Below are positions 8,262-15,744 of a DNA stretch of 42,146 nucleotides, piece by piece (positions within the stretch are counted from its first letter, which is position 1; the number at the start of each line of letters is the position of its first letter). The position numbers were made by a program, and so were the translations under genes. The notes under the pieces were generated by a model. That model was not told where the DNA came from. It made no database searches and saw only the letters and a list, made by a program, of their open reading frames with translations. The DNA is from Candidatus Poseidonia sp. (GTDB lineage: Archaea > Thermoplasmatota > Poseidoniia > Poseidoniales > Poseidoniaceae), in contig JAURDW010000011.1 of the NCBI GenBank assembly GCA_030827745.1, positions 1-42,146 on the forward strand. Direction: 5' to 3'.

Positions 8262-8633
8262 TCATTGCGTTGCTTTGCGAGCCTGGATGAAGGAGCGAAC
8301 GCAGAGCGCCGTGTAGGCCGAACCGGTGAGGAAGAGCATCAACATGGAGCCGCTGGCGTAGTCAAGGCCATCCCCCATCACCATGAAGAAACGGGTGCCG
8401 CCCAAAGCGCACAACAAACCGAAGGTCACGGCGATGTGCATCCATAATTTGCGCTTTTCAGGATTGGATTTCGCCATCCACCCCGAAGCGGCCAGCGGGG
8501 CGCCGAGGAAACTCGGGAAGTAGGACGTCACGGAATCGGAGGCGGAGATCACGGAGACGGCGATGCCCCAGATCACCAGAAAGAGTCCGTAGCCAAGCGT
8601 CAGGTCGGGCAGAAAGGTCGATTCTTCGTCCAT
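8262..8633 (-). CDS. small multi-TM membrane protein, unknown function
   Basis: A 123-aa protein with about three to four hydrophobic helices (LTLGYGLFLVIWGIAVSVIS, SFLGAPLAASGWM, MHIAVTFGLLCALGG, ASGSMLMLFLTGSAYTAL) and a basic C-terminus. The 401-aa track ORF in this frame continues upstream through the antisense of the cyclophilin gene; the Met at MDEESTFLPD is the credible start. It is the first gene of the operon with the S15 hydrolase (39 nt gap to ATG 8222). I do not recognise the family. Confidence 0.72.
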   Translation of the reverse strand: MDEESTFLPDLTLGYGLFLVIWGIAVSVISASDSVTSYFPSFLGAPLAASGWMAKSNPEKRKLWMHIAVTFGLLCALGGTRFFMVMGDGLDYASGSMLMLFLTGSAYTALCVRSFIQARKATQ

Positions 8634-8723
8634 GGGGGGGACCTCGTGTTCTCCCTTTTGGTGTTGATGTTTTGTTGCCCTTCTCGCCGTAGTTTTCATG
8701 GGGGTGAGGGCATTGCCCAAACC

Positions 8724-9752
8724 ATGCCTCGCCACCACCGAAGTGCTTTGTTCTTGGTGGGCCTCTTGCTGCTTCCACTTGCGGCCTCCGTTTCCGTGGT
8801 CGCCGAGGACGAGCAGCCGGCTTGGCGCTCGGTGGGTCTCGACCCGGAGTTGTGGACCGACCGACCCGAAAGCGAGGATTCGCCGATGATGCCTTCCTAT
8901 ACCGGCAACGCCGTCATCGAGATGAACGTCTCCTATGTGGAAGCCCATTTTTCGCAGCGAACAGAGGGGACGGTCGTCATTGAGTTGTTCGAGCAATGGG
9001 CACCCATCACCACGGCGAACATGATCGACCACGTGGAATCGGGCTTGTACGACGGCATCTTCTTTCATCGCGTGATCGATGATTTCGTCACCCAGTCGGG
9101 CGACCCCACCTGCCGCGAAATCGGGGCCTATCCCGCCACGAGCCCGCAGTGCGGAAGCGGCGGGACCGGGGAGACGATTCCCTTGGAGCACAACGAAAAC
9201 CTCTCCCATGTGGACGGTGCCATCGGTATGGCTCGCAGCGCTGACCCTGATTCTGCCGACTCGCAATGGTACATCGCCGAGACCGAAGCTCACGGTTTGG
9301 ACCCCGAAAACCGGGACGACGAGGGCTACGCAACCTTTGGCATCGTGCGGGACGGTATGGCGCACATTCGGGCCATTGCCCTGACCCCGACCACGGATGA
9401 CCTCACCGGCCTTGAGGAAGTGCAGAACCCCGCCTCCTCTGCCGGACGACCTGTTTATCAGGCACAAATCCTCTCAATGCGGATGATCGGGGTGGCCGAC
9501 CCCGACGGCAGCATTCGCAACCCTGTGGCGGAGGCGCAAAGCGAATCCACCTTCCTTCGTGACGCGGTCCTCGTTGTCGGTCTTCCGTTGGTTCTCGTTC
9601 TCGCAGGAGCAGGTGTCGTGTATGCGGTTTACACCGGTCGCGTTGGACCCAAGCAACTGGATTTGACCGCCGGCACCGCCACCGCTGTTGAAGCCGAATT
9701 GGTGATGGATGCCGAAATGGTCGGGGACGTCAAGGCACCGGCTGAACCCTGA
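8724..9752 (+). CDS. secreted, membrane-anchored cyclophilin-type peptidyl-prolyl isomerase
   Basis: A 342-aa protein. An N-terminal signal sequence (LFLVGLLLLPLAASVSVVA) precedes a cyclophilin domain: VVIELFEQWAPITTANM, then GIFFHRVIDDFVTQSGDP (the FHRvi..F..QgGdp signature), HVDGAIGMARSADPDSADSQ and YATFGIVRDGM. An insert carries two Cys (CREIG...PQCGSG) that could form a disulfide. A C-terminal TM (AVLVVGLPLVLVLAGAGVV) and an acidic tail follow. The isomerase domain would face the outside and may assist folding of the large exported proteins in this window (inference). Start ATG 8724 is supported by the signal peptide and by AGTTTTCATG about 28 nt upstream; the track start at 8646 adds an implausible leader. 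The 3' end overlaps taw2 by 23 nt. Confidence 0.9.
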   Translation: MPRHHRSALFLVGLLLLPLAASVSVVAEDEQPAWRSVGLDPELWTDRPESEDSPMMPSYTGNAVIEMNVSYVEAHFSQRTEGTVVIELFEQWAPITTANMIDHVESGLYDGIFFHRVIDDFVTQSGDPTCREIGAYPATSPQCGSGGTGETIPLEHNENLSHVDGAIGMARSADPDSADSQWYIAETEAHGLDPENRDDEGYATFGIVRDGMAHIRAIALTPTTDDLTGLEEVQNPASSAGRPVYQAQILSMRMIGVADPDGSIRNPVAEAQSESTFLRDAVLVVGLPLVLVLAGAGVVYAVYTGRVGPKQLDLTAGTATAVEAELVMDAEMVGDVKAPAEP

Positions 9753-10866
9753 CATCCAGCACCACGTGACGCACGCGAGGGGCGAACCACTTGACCTTCT
9801 CGAGGTGGTCGACGGTCACCACAGCCCGGCGTCCTTGGATTTCAGCGAGGTGTTGGAAGCGTTCTACCGTGCCGTTTTTCCACGCTTCGAGGTGTTCCTC
9901 CTCGACGTTCATGTGCACGTGCAACACACCACCCGTGGGCTTCAGAGCCGCTAAGCAGGCCGCCCAAACGGGCTCTGAAGACGGCAAGAGGCCGAGATGG
10001 CATCGGTCTGCGACGCCCTTCAAGGCCTGCAAGGTCTCAGCGTTGTCGCCTTCATGAACGGTGAGGCGCTGTTCGACCCCGTTGAGTTTGGCGGCGGTTC
10101 GCAGGCCGGTGATGGAGGCCGGGTTGATTTCGCAGGCGTGAACATGACGGGCATTCCCGTGGACGAGCATGGGCAGCGTGTAGTAGCCCACGCCCGCATA
10201 CGCATCGATCACGGTTTCCCCTGTCATGTCCAACCCTCCGATGCGACGGCGCTCGGTCACGTTGCCCGAGGAGAACATCACTTTCGAAGCGTCAAAAGCA
10301 TAGGTGATGCCGTGGTCAAGAAAGCAAACCGAAGGCGTTCCCAACAACATCTCGACTTGGGACGAGCGATAGGTGTCGTTTGCAATCGGGTTCTGGATGC
10401 CCAACGAGGTGGCTTGCAGGGACGAGGCCATGGCCATCCAAAGCGCTTGAACATCGGGATGGCGACGAACACCGAGCCATGCAGGCGTTGAAGTCGCTCC
10501 AGCGGGCAACAGGACGAGGTCACCGAGTCGCTCCCATTTTTTGGGGAGGTGTTCCAGCAGGCCTTCCGCTTCCATCCCGTGCTCGGAAAGCCAAGCGCTC
10601 ACCGCGTTCTGCAGTCTGGCGTGCGGGTCAACGGGGTCACGATGCATCGCCTCTTGGACGAGCAACCGAGTCGGTACGCCCAGCACGGCTTCGAGGCGTT
10701 CCTCTTCAGCGGCCTCGGTCAAAGGAAACCCCACGTGGTCCGGCTCAACGGTCACGGTTTCGATGCGCGACGCCAGCCATCCTTGGGTTTTCAACGAACG
10801 ATGAACACGCCCCCCGTTTGTTCGTTGAACGACCGCAAACCTCGCTACGGGAGGGTGAGGGTCCAT
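9730..10866 (-). CDS. taw2: tRNA wybutosine-pathway aminocarboxypropyltransferase Taw2/TYW2-like (class I SAM fold)
   Basis: A 378-aa class I SAM-dependent enzyme of the Trm5/TYW2 group. Motif I is VIDAYAGVGYYTLP, followed by HVHACEINPASI and HEGDNAETL. The LGLLPSSEPVW segment and HVHMNVEE are typical of TYW2/Taw2 rather than of the Trm5 methyltransferase. Taw2 transfers the 3-amino-3-carboxypropyl group of SAM to the tricyclic base at G37 of tRNA-Phe (yW-86 step). Start ATG 10866 is chosen because the upstream part of the track ORF is antisense to the neighbouring gene and a CTTGAAAG element is centred 26 nt upstream. That element is shared with the divergent surface-protein gene. Trm5 remains a less likely alternative. 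Confidence 0.85.
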   Translation of the reverse strand: MDPHPPVARFAVVQRTNGGRVHRSLKTQGWLASRIETVTVEPDHVGFPLTEAAEEERLEAVLGVPTRLLVQEAMHRDPVDPHARLQNAVSAWLSEHGMEAEGLLEHLPKKWERLGDLVLLPAGATSTPAWLGVRRHPDVQALWMAMASSLQATSLGIQNPIANDTYRSSQVEMLLGTPSVCFLDHGITYAFDASKVMFSSGNVTERRRIGGLDMTGETVIDAYAGVGYYTLPMLVHGNARHVHACEINPASITGLRTAAKLNGVEQRLTVHEGDNAETLQALKGVADRCHLGLLPSSEPVWAACLAALKPTGGVLHVHMNVEEEHLEAWKNGTVERFQHLAEIQGRRAVVTVDHLEKVKWFAPRVRHVVLDVRVQPVP

Positions 10867-10888
10867 GGAGGGGCCACGGGGGGAAGTG

Positions 10889-10896
10889 CTTTCAAG
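10889..10896. promoter_or_regulatory. single shared element between divergent taw2 and the 1014-aa surface gene
   Basis: CTTTCAAG (CTTGAAAG on the minus strand) is centred at 10892.5. This is 26.5 nt from the taw2 ATG (10866) and 25.5 nt from the GTG at 10918. It is the only A/T-rich candidate in the 51-bp intergenic space, so one near-symmetrical site may serve both directions. Confidence 0.55.
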
Positions 10897-10917
10897 TTCC
10901 CCACCCAGCAACAAACT

Positions 10918-13900
10918 GTGACGAATCCACCGCCGTCCTCCACCATCACCCGCCGAATGTCGTTGACCTTGGTGGCCATCTTCACCCTCCACTTGCTTGC
11001 GCCCATCGTCAGCGCCACCGGCATGCAGGCCTGCAGCAACACCGGCGGGACGTGCGACACGTACGACCACGCCGACGACATGACCCCCGAACGCCAAGAT
11101 TGGGTTGAAGGCAGTTACGAGTTTGACCTCGTCTCCACCTCAAGCATTGATTTGGAACTCACCTGGGCGGTCCGAGAGTTTGACCGAGATTCCCTCGGTC
11201 TTGGCTCGGGCACGCTGGTTGGCGATGCGCTTGAACAAACCGATGGGTTGGATGCCAACGACGGTGCACCTGCCGATTTGATCCGTCATTCCTTCAACCA
11301 AGAAACCGCAGGCCCGGGCTCACCAACGGTCGGCCAGAAACTGAAATCTGAGGTCAACAACGCCATTCAGTCGGCGCTTGAATCCGGCTTTGGTACCGTC
11401 ACCAGCCTCTCCACCGACTACACCACCTCCTTCACGGTGGGTGCCGAACCCCCTGTCGCATGTTCAACCGACGACACGACCGATGCCTTCGCTGAGGGGG
11501 CAAGCGTGGACAACGTGTTTGAACCGCCGTTGTGCTTTACGGCCTCGGCTTCGGTTCAACTTGCGGCCAGCAACTTCAACCTCGTTGGTGGTAGCGATTT
11601 GGACCTCGAGCGGACCTATCGGGGGCTCTTGACGATGGGTGCCGAAATCAACACCTCGTTTGACTTGACCGCTCAACCCGGGCACAAGGCAAGTTTTGTC
11701 ATCAACCCGCCCTCGTATTCCACGGTTCTTGCCGTTGACGGCAGCGGGTCGCTCGCCGCTTCTGTCGGCTCTCCCGGCTCCATGTCGGCAGCATGGTCGA
11801 TGAACCACCTCAACGCCACCGAAACGGACGGTGATTTGCAGCAGACGGTTGACCTTCGCATGGGTCACCGGAACACCTCGGCCACCCCAACGGTGTGGAT
11901 TGAGGACGGCACGAAGGCTCTGGACATCCACCTCGTTTTGGATTTGAGCGACGAATACGCAGCGACCGTGAACTTCGCCGCCGGCCTGCACTACCTCGAC
12001 GCTGAGACCTTGGATGAGTGGGGCATCAACATGTTTGACGTCGCTTCAATGGCCACCATTCCGCTCATCACCTCCGACGGCATTCGCTTGGCGTACCACA
12101 ACGGCATCGTTGACTTGAGCCAATTCACCGACCAGTTCCCCGTGGGCGACATCGTCTCGGGTCTGGGCGACACGGTGGCTGGTGTGGGTGAAATCACGAT
12201 GAGCGATTTGGAATGGGTGCCTTCAACCGACGGGACCGGTATATTCGAAACGGCGGGCGGTCTCAATTACAGCCACAGCACGGGGTGCACCGAACCTGTC
12301 AGCGCAGGGCAGGTCCTGCATTACTGCTTGGAAGGCACCGAAGCCATGGGCTCGACCTATCCGATCTACTTGCAGACCATCAGCGACCCGTTTTCGATGA
12401 ACCTCATCGATATCCTGCAGGCCTACAACACCAACGGCATGATCGACGATTTCCTTGACGGGGTTCAAACCAGCGATTTGGAGCGATTGATGAATTCGGG
12501 GATTTCGTTGGAGACCGTGCTGGATTCGAGCTACCTTGACACCATCATCCCCGCCAACTTGCCCCCTTCGGAACTGACCGTGGAAATCATCCTCCCCAAC
12601 TGGGTCACCACGATTGACGGCACCTCGACCATCGTCCTTGAAAAAACCGTTGAGGGGACGCAGGCCACCGATATTTCCTTCACCGGAACCGACCCCTACA
12701 GTTGGGAGCACGAGATTCTGGACGAGGACGACAACGTCGTTTGCTTTGCAAACCAGAGTTCGTGCGTTCGCTCAGAAGTGGACTTCGACCTCTCTTCAAT
12801 CAATTTCAACGAATGGAGTGCCTCGGTGTCGTTCACGTTGGCTTTGGACGCTGAACTGAGCGTTTACCGCATCGGCATTCCCACCGACGACCTCCCCGAA
12901 CAAGGCGACACGAAGGTGTCGATGGAAGCGATTCCTTCCGACCTCATCCGCCTGATCATCGACCTCTCCAGCCGCATGGAAGAGCCGCTGTCCTCTGGTG
13001 AAATCGAGTTGTGCGACCCGACCGAATACGATATGCAGATCTGCGACGAGCCAGTCGAACTGACGGCCACCCGACAGGGGATGAAGGACTTCACGAAACT
13101 CATCGGGGATTCGGTCACCGACCTTCTGCACCAGGCGGGCACCTTGGCGGAAGAAGACGGCTCGGTCACGGACATGGACCTCTCGTCCTTTGAAATCCGG
13201 ACCGCCATCTCCGGCATTGAGGCCCCCGATGAAACCGTCAGCGACGACGAACCGATCACCCTCACCGTGTCCATCCCTGAGGTGACGTTCACCATCGGAA
13301 CGGGTCTTGGGTGGTTTGAACTGGCCGAAACCGACCCCAACGACATCAAGTTGAGCGTGGTCACCAGCGCCATCCAGTCGGTCTTCAATCAACCGTTGAA
13401 AATGGCGGCTGATGCCTTCACCACCGGCCTCCAATCCTCCATCGTCAGCGGCAGCGGCGTCATGTACCCGCCCCAAGAGCAAGAGACCATTCGGCTGGAA
13501 ACCGGGACCGTCAACACCACGATTCTCGAGGAAAACGGCCTGGCTTACACGGGCCCGATTTCGTTCACCCTCCCGCGGGGCATCCAACTCGTTGACGCTT
13601 CCTCTTCGGCCGGCAACCTCTTCCTGAGCGAGGACGACGGGCGCCAAGTGGTCACCTACGTGGTGCCGCCCGGCGAATTTTCGGACGAACTGTCCTACCG
13701 CATCGAGGTGGGTTGGATTTACTTCCTCATCCAGTTCTGGGTGTACCCGACCATCGTTCTCATCCTGTTGGTGTTGTTCATCCGCCGCCGCCGTCGCAAG
13801 AAGCGGGCCAAGAAGGCAGCGCTGGCCAACCGAGAATCGAGCATCAACAAGGCCCAAATCGGGGACAGTGAATTTTCAGACTTGACCGGGTTCTCAAGCC

Positions 13901-13962
13901 CTGCCCTGCGTCACGGTGAGAGCATTGAGGACATGGCGTTTATCGATGAACTCTCCCGTTAG
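10918..13962 (+). CDS. giant secreted protein with C-terminal membrane anchor, unknown function
   Basis: A 1014-aa protein. A signal sequence (MSLTLVAIFTLHLLAPIVSA) is followed by a roughly 890-residue Thr/Ser/Asp-rich ectodomain, a C-terminal TM (YFLIQFWVYPTIVLILLVLFI) and a basic cytoplasmic tail starting RRRRRKKRAKK. Few cysteines are present, some in close pairs (NTGGTCDTY, DEPVE/ELCDPTEYDMQICDE), which may form disulfides. No catalytic domain is recognised. I start at GTG 10918, 25.5 nt after the centre of CTTTCAAG; ATG 10957 is the alternative and would remove part of the n-region of the signal. The 1137-aa track start (10549) overlaps taw2 and is rejected. The gene overlaps uvrC tail-to-tail by 4 nt. 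A surface role is inferred from topology only. Confidence 0.85.
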   Translation: MTNPPPSSTITRRMSLTLVAIFTLHLLAPIVSATGMQACSNTGGTCDTYDHADDMTPERQDWVEGSYEFDLVSTSSIDLELTWAVREFDRDSLGLGSGTLVGDALEQTDGLDANDGAPADLIRHSFNQETAGPGSPTVGQKLKSEVNNAIQSALESGFGTVTSLSTDYTTSFTVGAEPPVACSTDDTTDAFAEGASVDNVFEPPLCFTASASVQLAASNFNLVGGSDLDLERTYRGLLTMGAEINTSFDLTAQPGHKASFVINPPSYSTVLAVDGSGSLAASVGSPGSMSAAWSMNHLNATETDGDLQQTVDLRMGHRNTSATPTVWIEDGTKALDIHLVLDLSDEYAATVNFAAGLHYLDAETLDEWGINMFDVASMATIPLITSDGIRLAYHNGIVDLSQFTDQFPVGDIVSGLGDTVAGVGEITMSDLEWVPSTDGTGIFETAGGLNYSHSTGCTEPVSAGQVLHYCLEGTEAMGSTYPIYLQTISDPFSMNLIDILQAYNTNGMIDDFLDGVQTSDLERLMNSGISLETVLDSSYLDTIIPANLPPSELTVEIILPNWVTTIDGTSTIVLEKTVEGTQATDISFTGTDPYSWEHEILDEDDNVVCFANQSSCVRSEVDFDLSSINFNEWSASVSFTLALDAELSVYRIGIPTDDLPEQGDTKVSMEAIPSDLIRLIIDLSSRMEEPLSSGEIELCDPTEYDMQICDEPVELTATRQGMKDFTKLIGDSVTDLLHQAGTLAEEDGSVTDMDLSSFEIRTAISGIEAPDETVSDDEPITLTVSIPEVTFTIGTGLGWFELAETDPNDIKLSVVTSAIQSVFNQPLKMAADAFTTGLQSSIVSGSGVMYPPQEQETIRLETGTVNTTILEENGLAYTGPISFTLPRGIQLVDASSSAGNLFLSEDDGRQVVTYVVPPGEFSDELSYRIEVGWIYFLIQFWVYPTIVLILLVLFIRRRRRKKRAKKAALANRESSINKAQIGDSEFSDLTGFSSPALRHGESIEDMAFIDELSR

Positions 13963-15683
13963 CGGAGGGCTGCATAAATCCTGCTTGCGAGGGCGGGACC
14001 GATGCCGGGAACCGTGGTGAGTTCGCTCTCTGAGGCGTGCTCAATGCCTTTTCGTCCACCAAAATGACGAAGCAAGGTCTGCAATTTCTTCGCCCCCAAA
14101 CCCTCCACTTCTTCGAGCGGGTCGGCCAATCGCGAACGGCTTCTTCGCCGGCGGTGGAAGGTGTTCACAAAGCGGTGGGCTTCGTCCCGTGCGTGGACCA
14201 AAACCCGCCCCGTTCGGTCGAGCACCAGCGGTTCCATGTCGGTGCGAAAGATGGTCTCCTCCTTTTTGGCGAGGGCTGCCAACGGAAAGCGGTCCTGCCA
14301 TCCGTGCTCTTCAAGCGCTTGGCGGATGGTGCTCAAATGGGTCTCACCGCCGTCGATGAGAAGCAAATCCGGCCATTCCTCCTGCCGTTTGGCCCAACGG
14401 ACCACGACTTCCTTCATCATGCGCAGATCGTCCATCGCTTCGCCCTTGACCACGTATTTGCGGTATTCGTCCTTTGCCGGTCGGCCGTGACGCATCACCA
14501 CGCTGGCGCCCACCCGTTCGTCCCCGAGCAACTGCGCCATGTCAAAACACACGATGTGGTCCAAGGACGTCATCCCCAGGGCTTTAGCCCCGTCTTCGGC
14601 CGCCCGTTGTTCCAGCGAACCGCTGGATTTGTTGACCATCCTCTGGAGTTGAATCGAGGCATTTTGGCGGGCCAGCGTGGCGAGGTTCTCGAGGTCGCCG
14701 CGTTGCGGGGTGCGGACTTCGACCGAGGCGCCTCGCCGCTCGTCCAACCACGACTGGAGACCGTCAAAAATCGGTACGGGCGACAAGAGCAGGCGGGGCG
14801 GTGTTCGGTGAGCATAATGCTCGGCGATGAACATCGAGACGGTTTCGCCGATGTCCCCTCGGTGCACCGCTGGCCACGCCTCTTGGCCCTGCACCATGCC
14901 GTCGTCGGCGTGCAGCACCACGAGCGCGGCCAAATCACCCTCAGCATCAAAACCGATGGCGTCGCAATCGCGGTAAACTTTGCTCGAGACGACGTGTTGG
15001 CTGGTCGTGGCCCGAACAGCTCGGATCATGTCGCGATGTTGGGCGGCTGTTTCGTAAGCCTCCGCTTCGGAGGCGGCTTCCATGCGGTCCACCAATTCTT
15101 CGAGCAGCGGCGCCGCATCCCCGTTGAGCACGCGGCGCACCGTTTTGACGCGGTCCTCGTACCCCTCGCCGTTGATGCAAGGGCCAGCGCACAGTCCGAT
15201 GTGCATCGAGAGGCATCCTTGTGGGAGCAATTCCTTGCAGTCTCGGATGCCGAATTGGCGGCGCAGCAGCTGCATCACTTGCTTCGCGGCACCGGCGTTT
15301 GGAAACGGCCCCCACTGTTGACTCGACTTTGGCGGGTGACGGGTGTACAGAATGCGCGGATAGGCATCGTTGGTCAACGCCAGGTACGGAAAGGACTTGC
15401 CGTCCTTCAACATTGAATTGAACCGAGGCATGTGTTCGCGAATCAATTGCCGCTCCAGCACCAGGGCCGCTTGCGGGGTTTGCGTGACGATGCATTCGAT
15501 GTCGTCGGCCCGCTCCACCAGTTCGGGAATCATCACGCGGTCGGGGTTGGTGGCGAAATAGGAGCGTATCCGCTCGTTTAGGCGGGTCGCTTTCCCGACA
15601 TAGAGCACCCGTCCTTTGGCGGTTTTGAACAGGTAAACCCCCGGCTCGCTTGGCAAATCAGCCGAGGCGAGGTCAACGGGCAT
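13959..15683 (-). CDS. uvrC: UvrABC excinuclease subunit C
   Basis: A 574-aa UvrC. It has an N-terminal GIY-YIG nuclease (EPGVYLFKTAKGRVLYVGKA), the central cysteine region (GLCAGPCINGEGY), the UvrB-binding UVR motif (AYETAAQHRDMIRAV), a C-terminal RNase H-like nuclease (DLLLIDGGETHLS) and a final double helix-hairpin-helix (GLGAKKLQTLL and VPGIGPALASRIYAAL). It makes the 3' and 5' incisions in nucleotide excision repair with UvrA and UvrB, which are not in this window. The start is ATG 15683, giving MPVDLASADLPSEPGVYLF; the extra 73 residues of the track ORF are antisense to the divergent gene. A CCTTTTGACC element is centred about 27 nt upstream. Bacterial-type UvrABC in archaea is usually explained by transfer. 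Confidence 0.96.
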   Translation of the reverse strand: MPVDLASADLPSEPGVYLFKTAKGRVLYVGKATRLNERIRSYFATNPDRVMIPELVERADDIECIVTQTPQAALVLERQLIREHMPRFNSMLKDGKSFPYLALTNDAYPRILYTRHPPKSSQQWGPFPNAGAAKQVMQLLRRQFGIRDCKELLPQGCLSMHIGLCAGPCINGEGYEDRVKTVRRVLNGDAAPLLEELVDRMEAASEAEAYETAAQHRDMIRAVRATTSQHVVSSKVYRDCDAIGFDAEGDLAALVVLHADDGMVQGQEAWPAVHRGDIGETVSMFIAEHYAHRTPPRLLLSPVPIFDGLQSWLDERRGASVEVRTPQRGDLENLATLARQNASIQLQRMVNKSSGSLEQRAAEDGAKALGMTSLDHIVCFDMAQLLGDERVGASVVMRHGRPAKDEYRKYVVKGEAMDDLRMMKEVVVRWAKRQEEWPDLLLIDGGETHLSTIRQALEEHGWQDRFPLAALAKKEETIFRTDMEPLVLDRTGRVLVHARDEAHRFVNTFHRRRRSRSRLADPLEEVEGLGAKKLQTLLRHFGGRKGIEHASESELTTVPGIGPALASRIYAALR

Positions 15684-15705
15684 GCAGGATGCACGAAGGC
15701 CGTGG

Positions 15706-15718
15706 GTCAAAAGGTCAA
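15706..15718. promoter_or_regulatory. promoter element(s) between divergent uvrC and the HTH-STAND gene
   Basis: GTCAAAAGGTCAA on plus; reads CCTTTTGACC for uvrC, about 26-27 nt before its ATG 15683, and lies about 26-32 nt before GTG 15739/ATG 15745 on plus. It contains a GGTCAA repeat (GGTCAAAAGGTCAA). Confidence 0.45.
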
Positions 15719-15744
15719 CCCACCCAAAAGAAGCAGCCGTGGGG

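Noticed and set aside
8262-9467. 401-aa minus-strand ORF
   Set aside because: Only the last 123 codons look like a membrane protein; the rest is antisense to the cyclophilin gene.
12796-13857. 353-aa minus ORF opposite the 1014-aa surface gene
   Set aside because: Gly/Arg/Val/Asp-rich antisense shadow with no recognisable domain; the plus frame has signal and anchor.
14037-15416. 459-aa plus ORF opposite uvrC
   Set aside because: Antisense shadow; the UvrC frame has all domain motifs.
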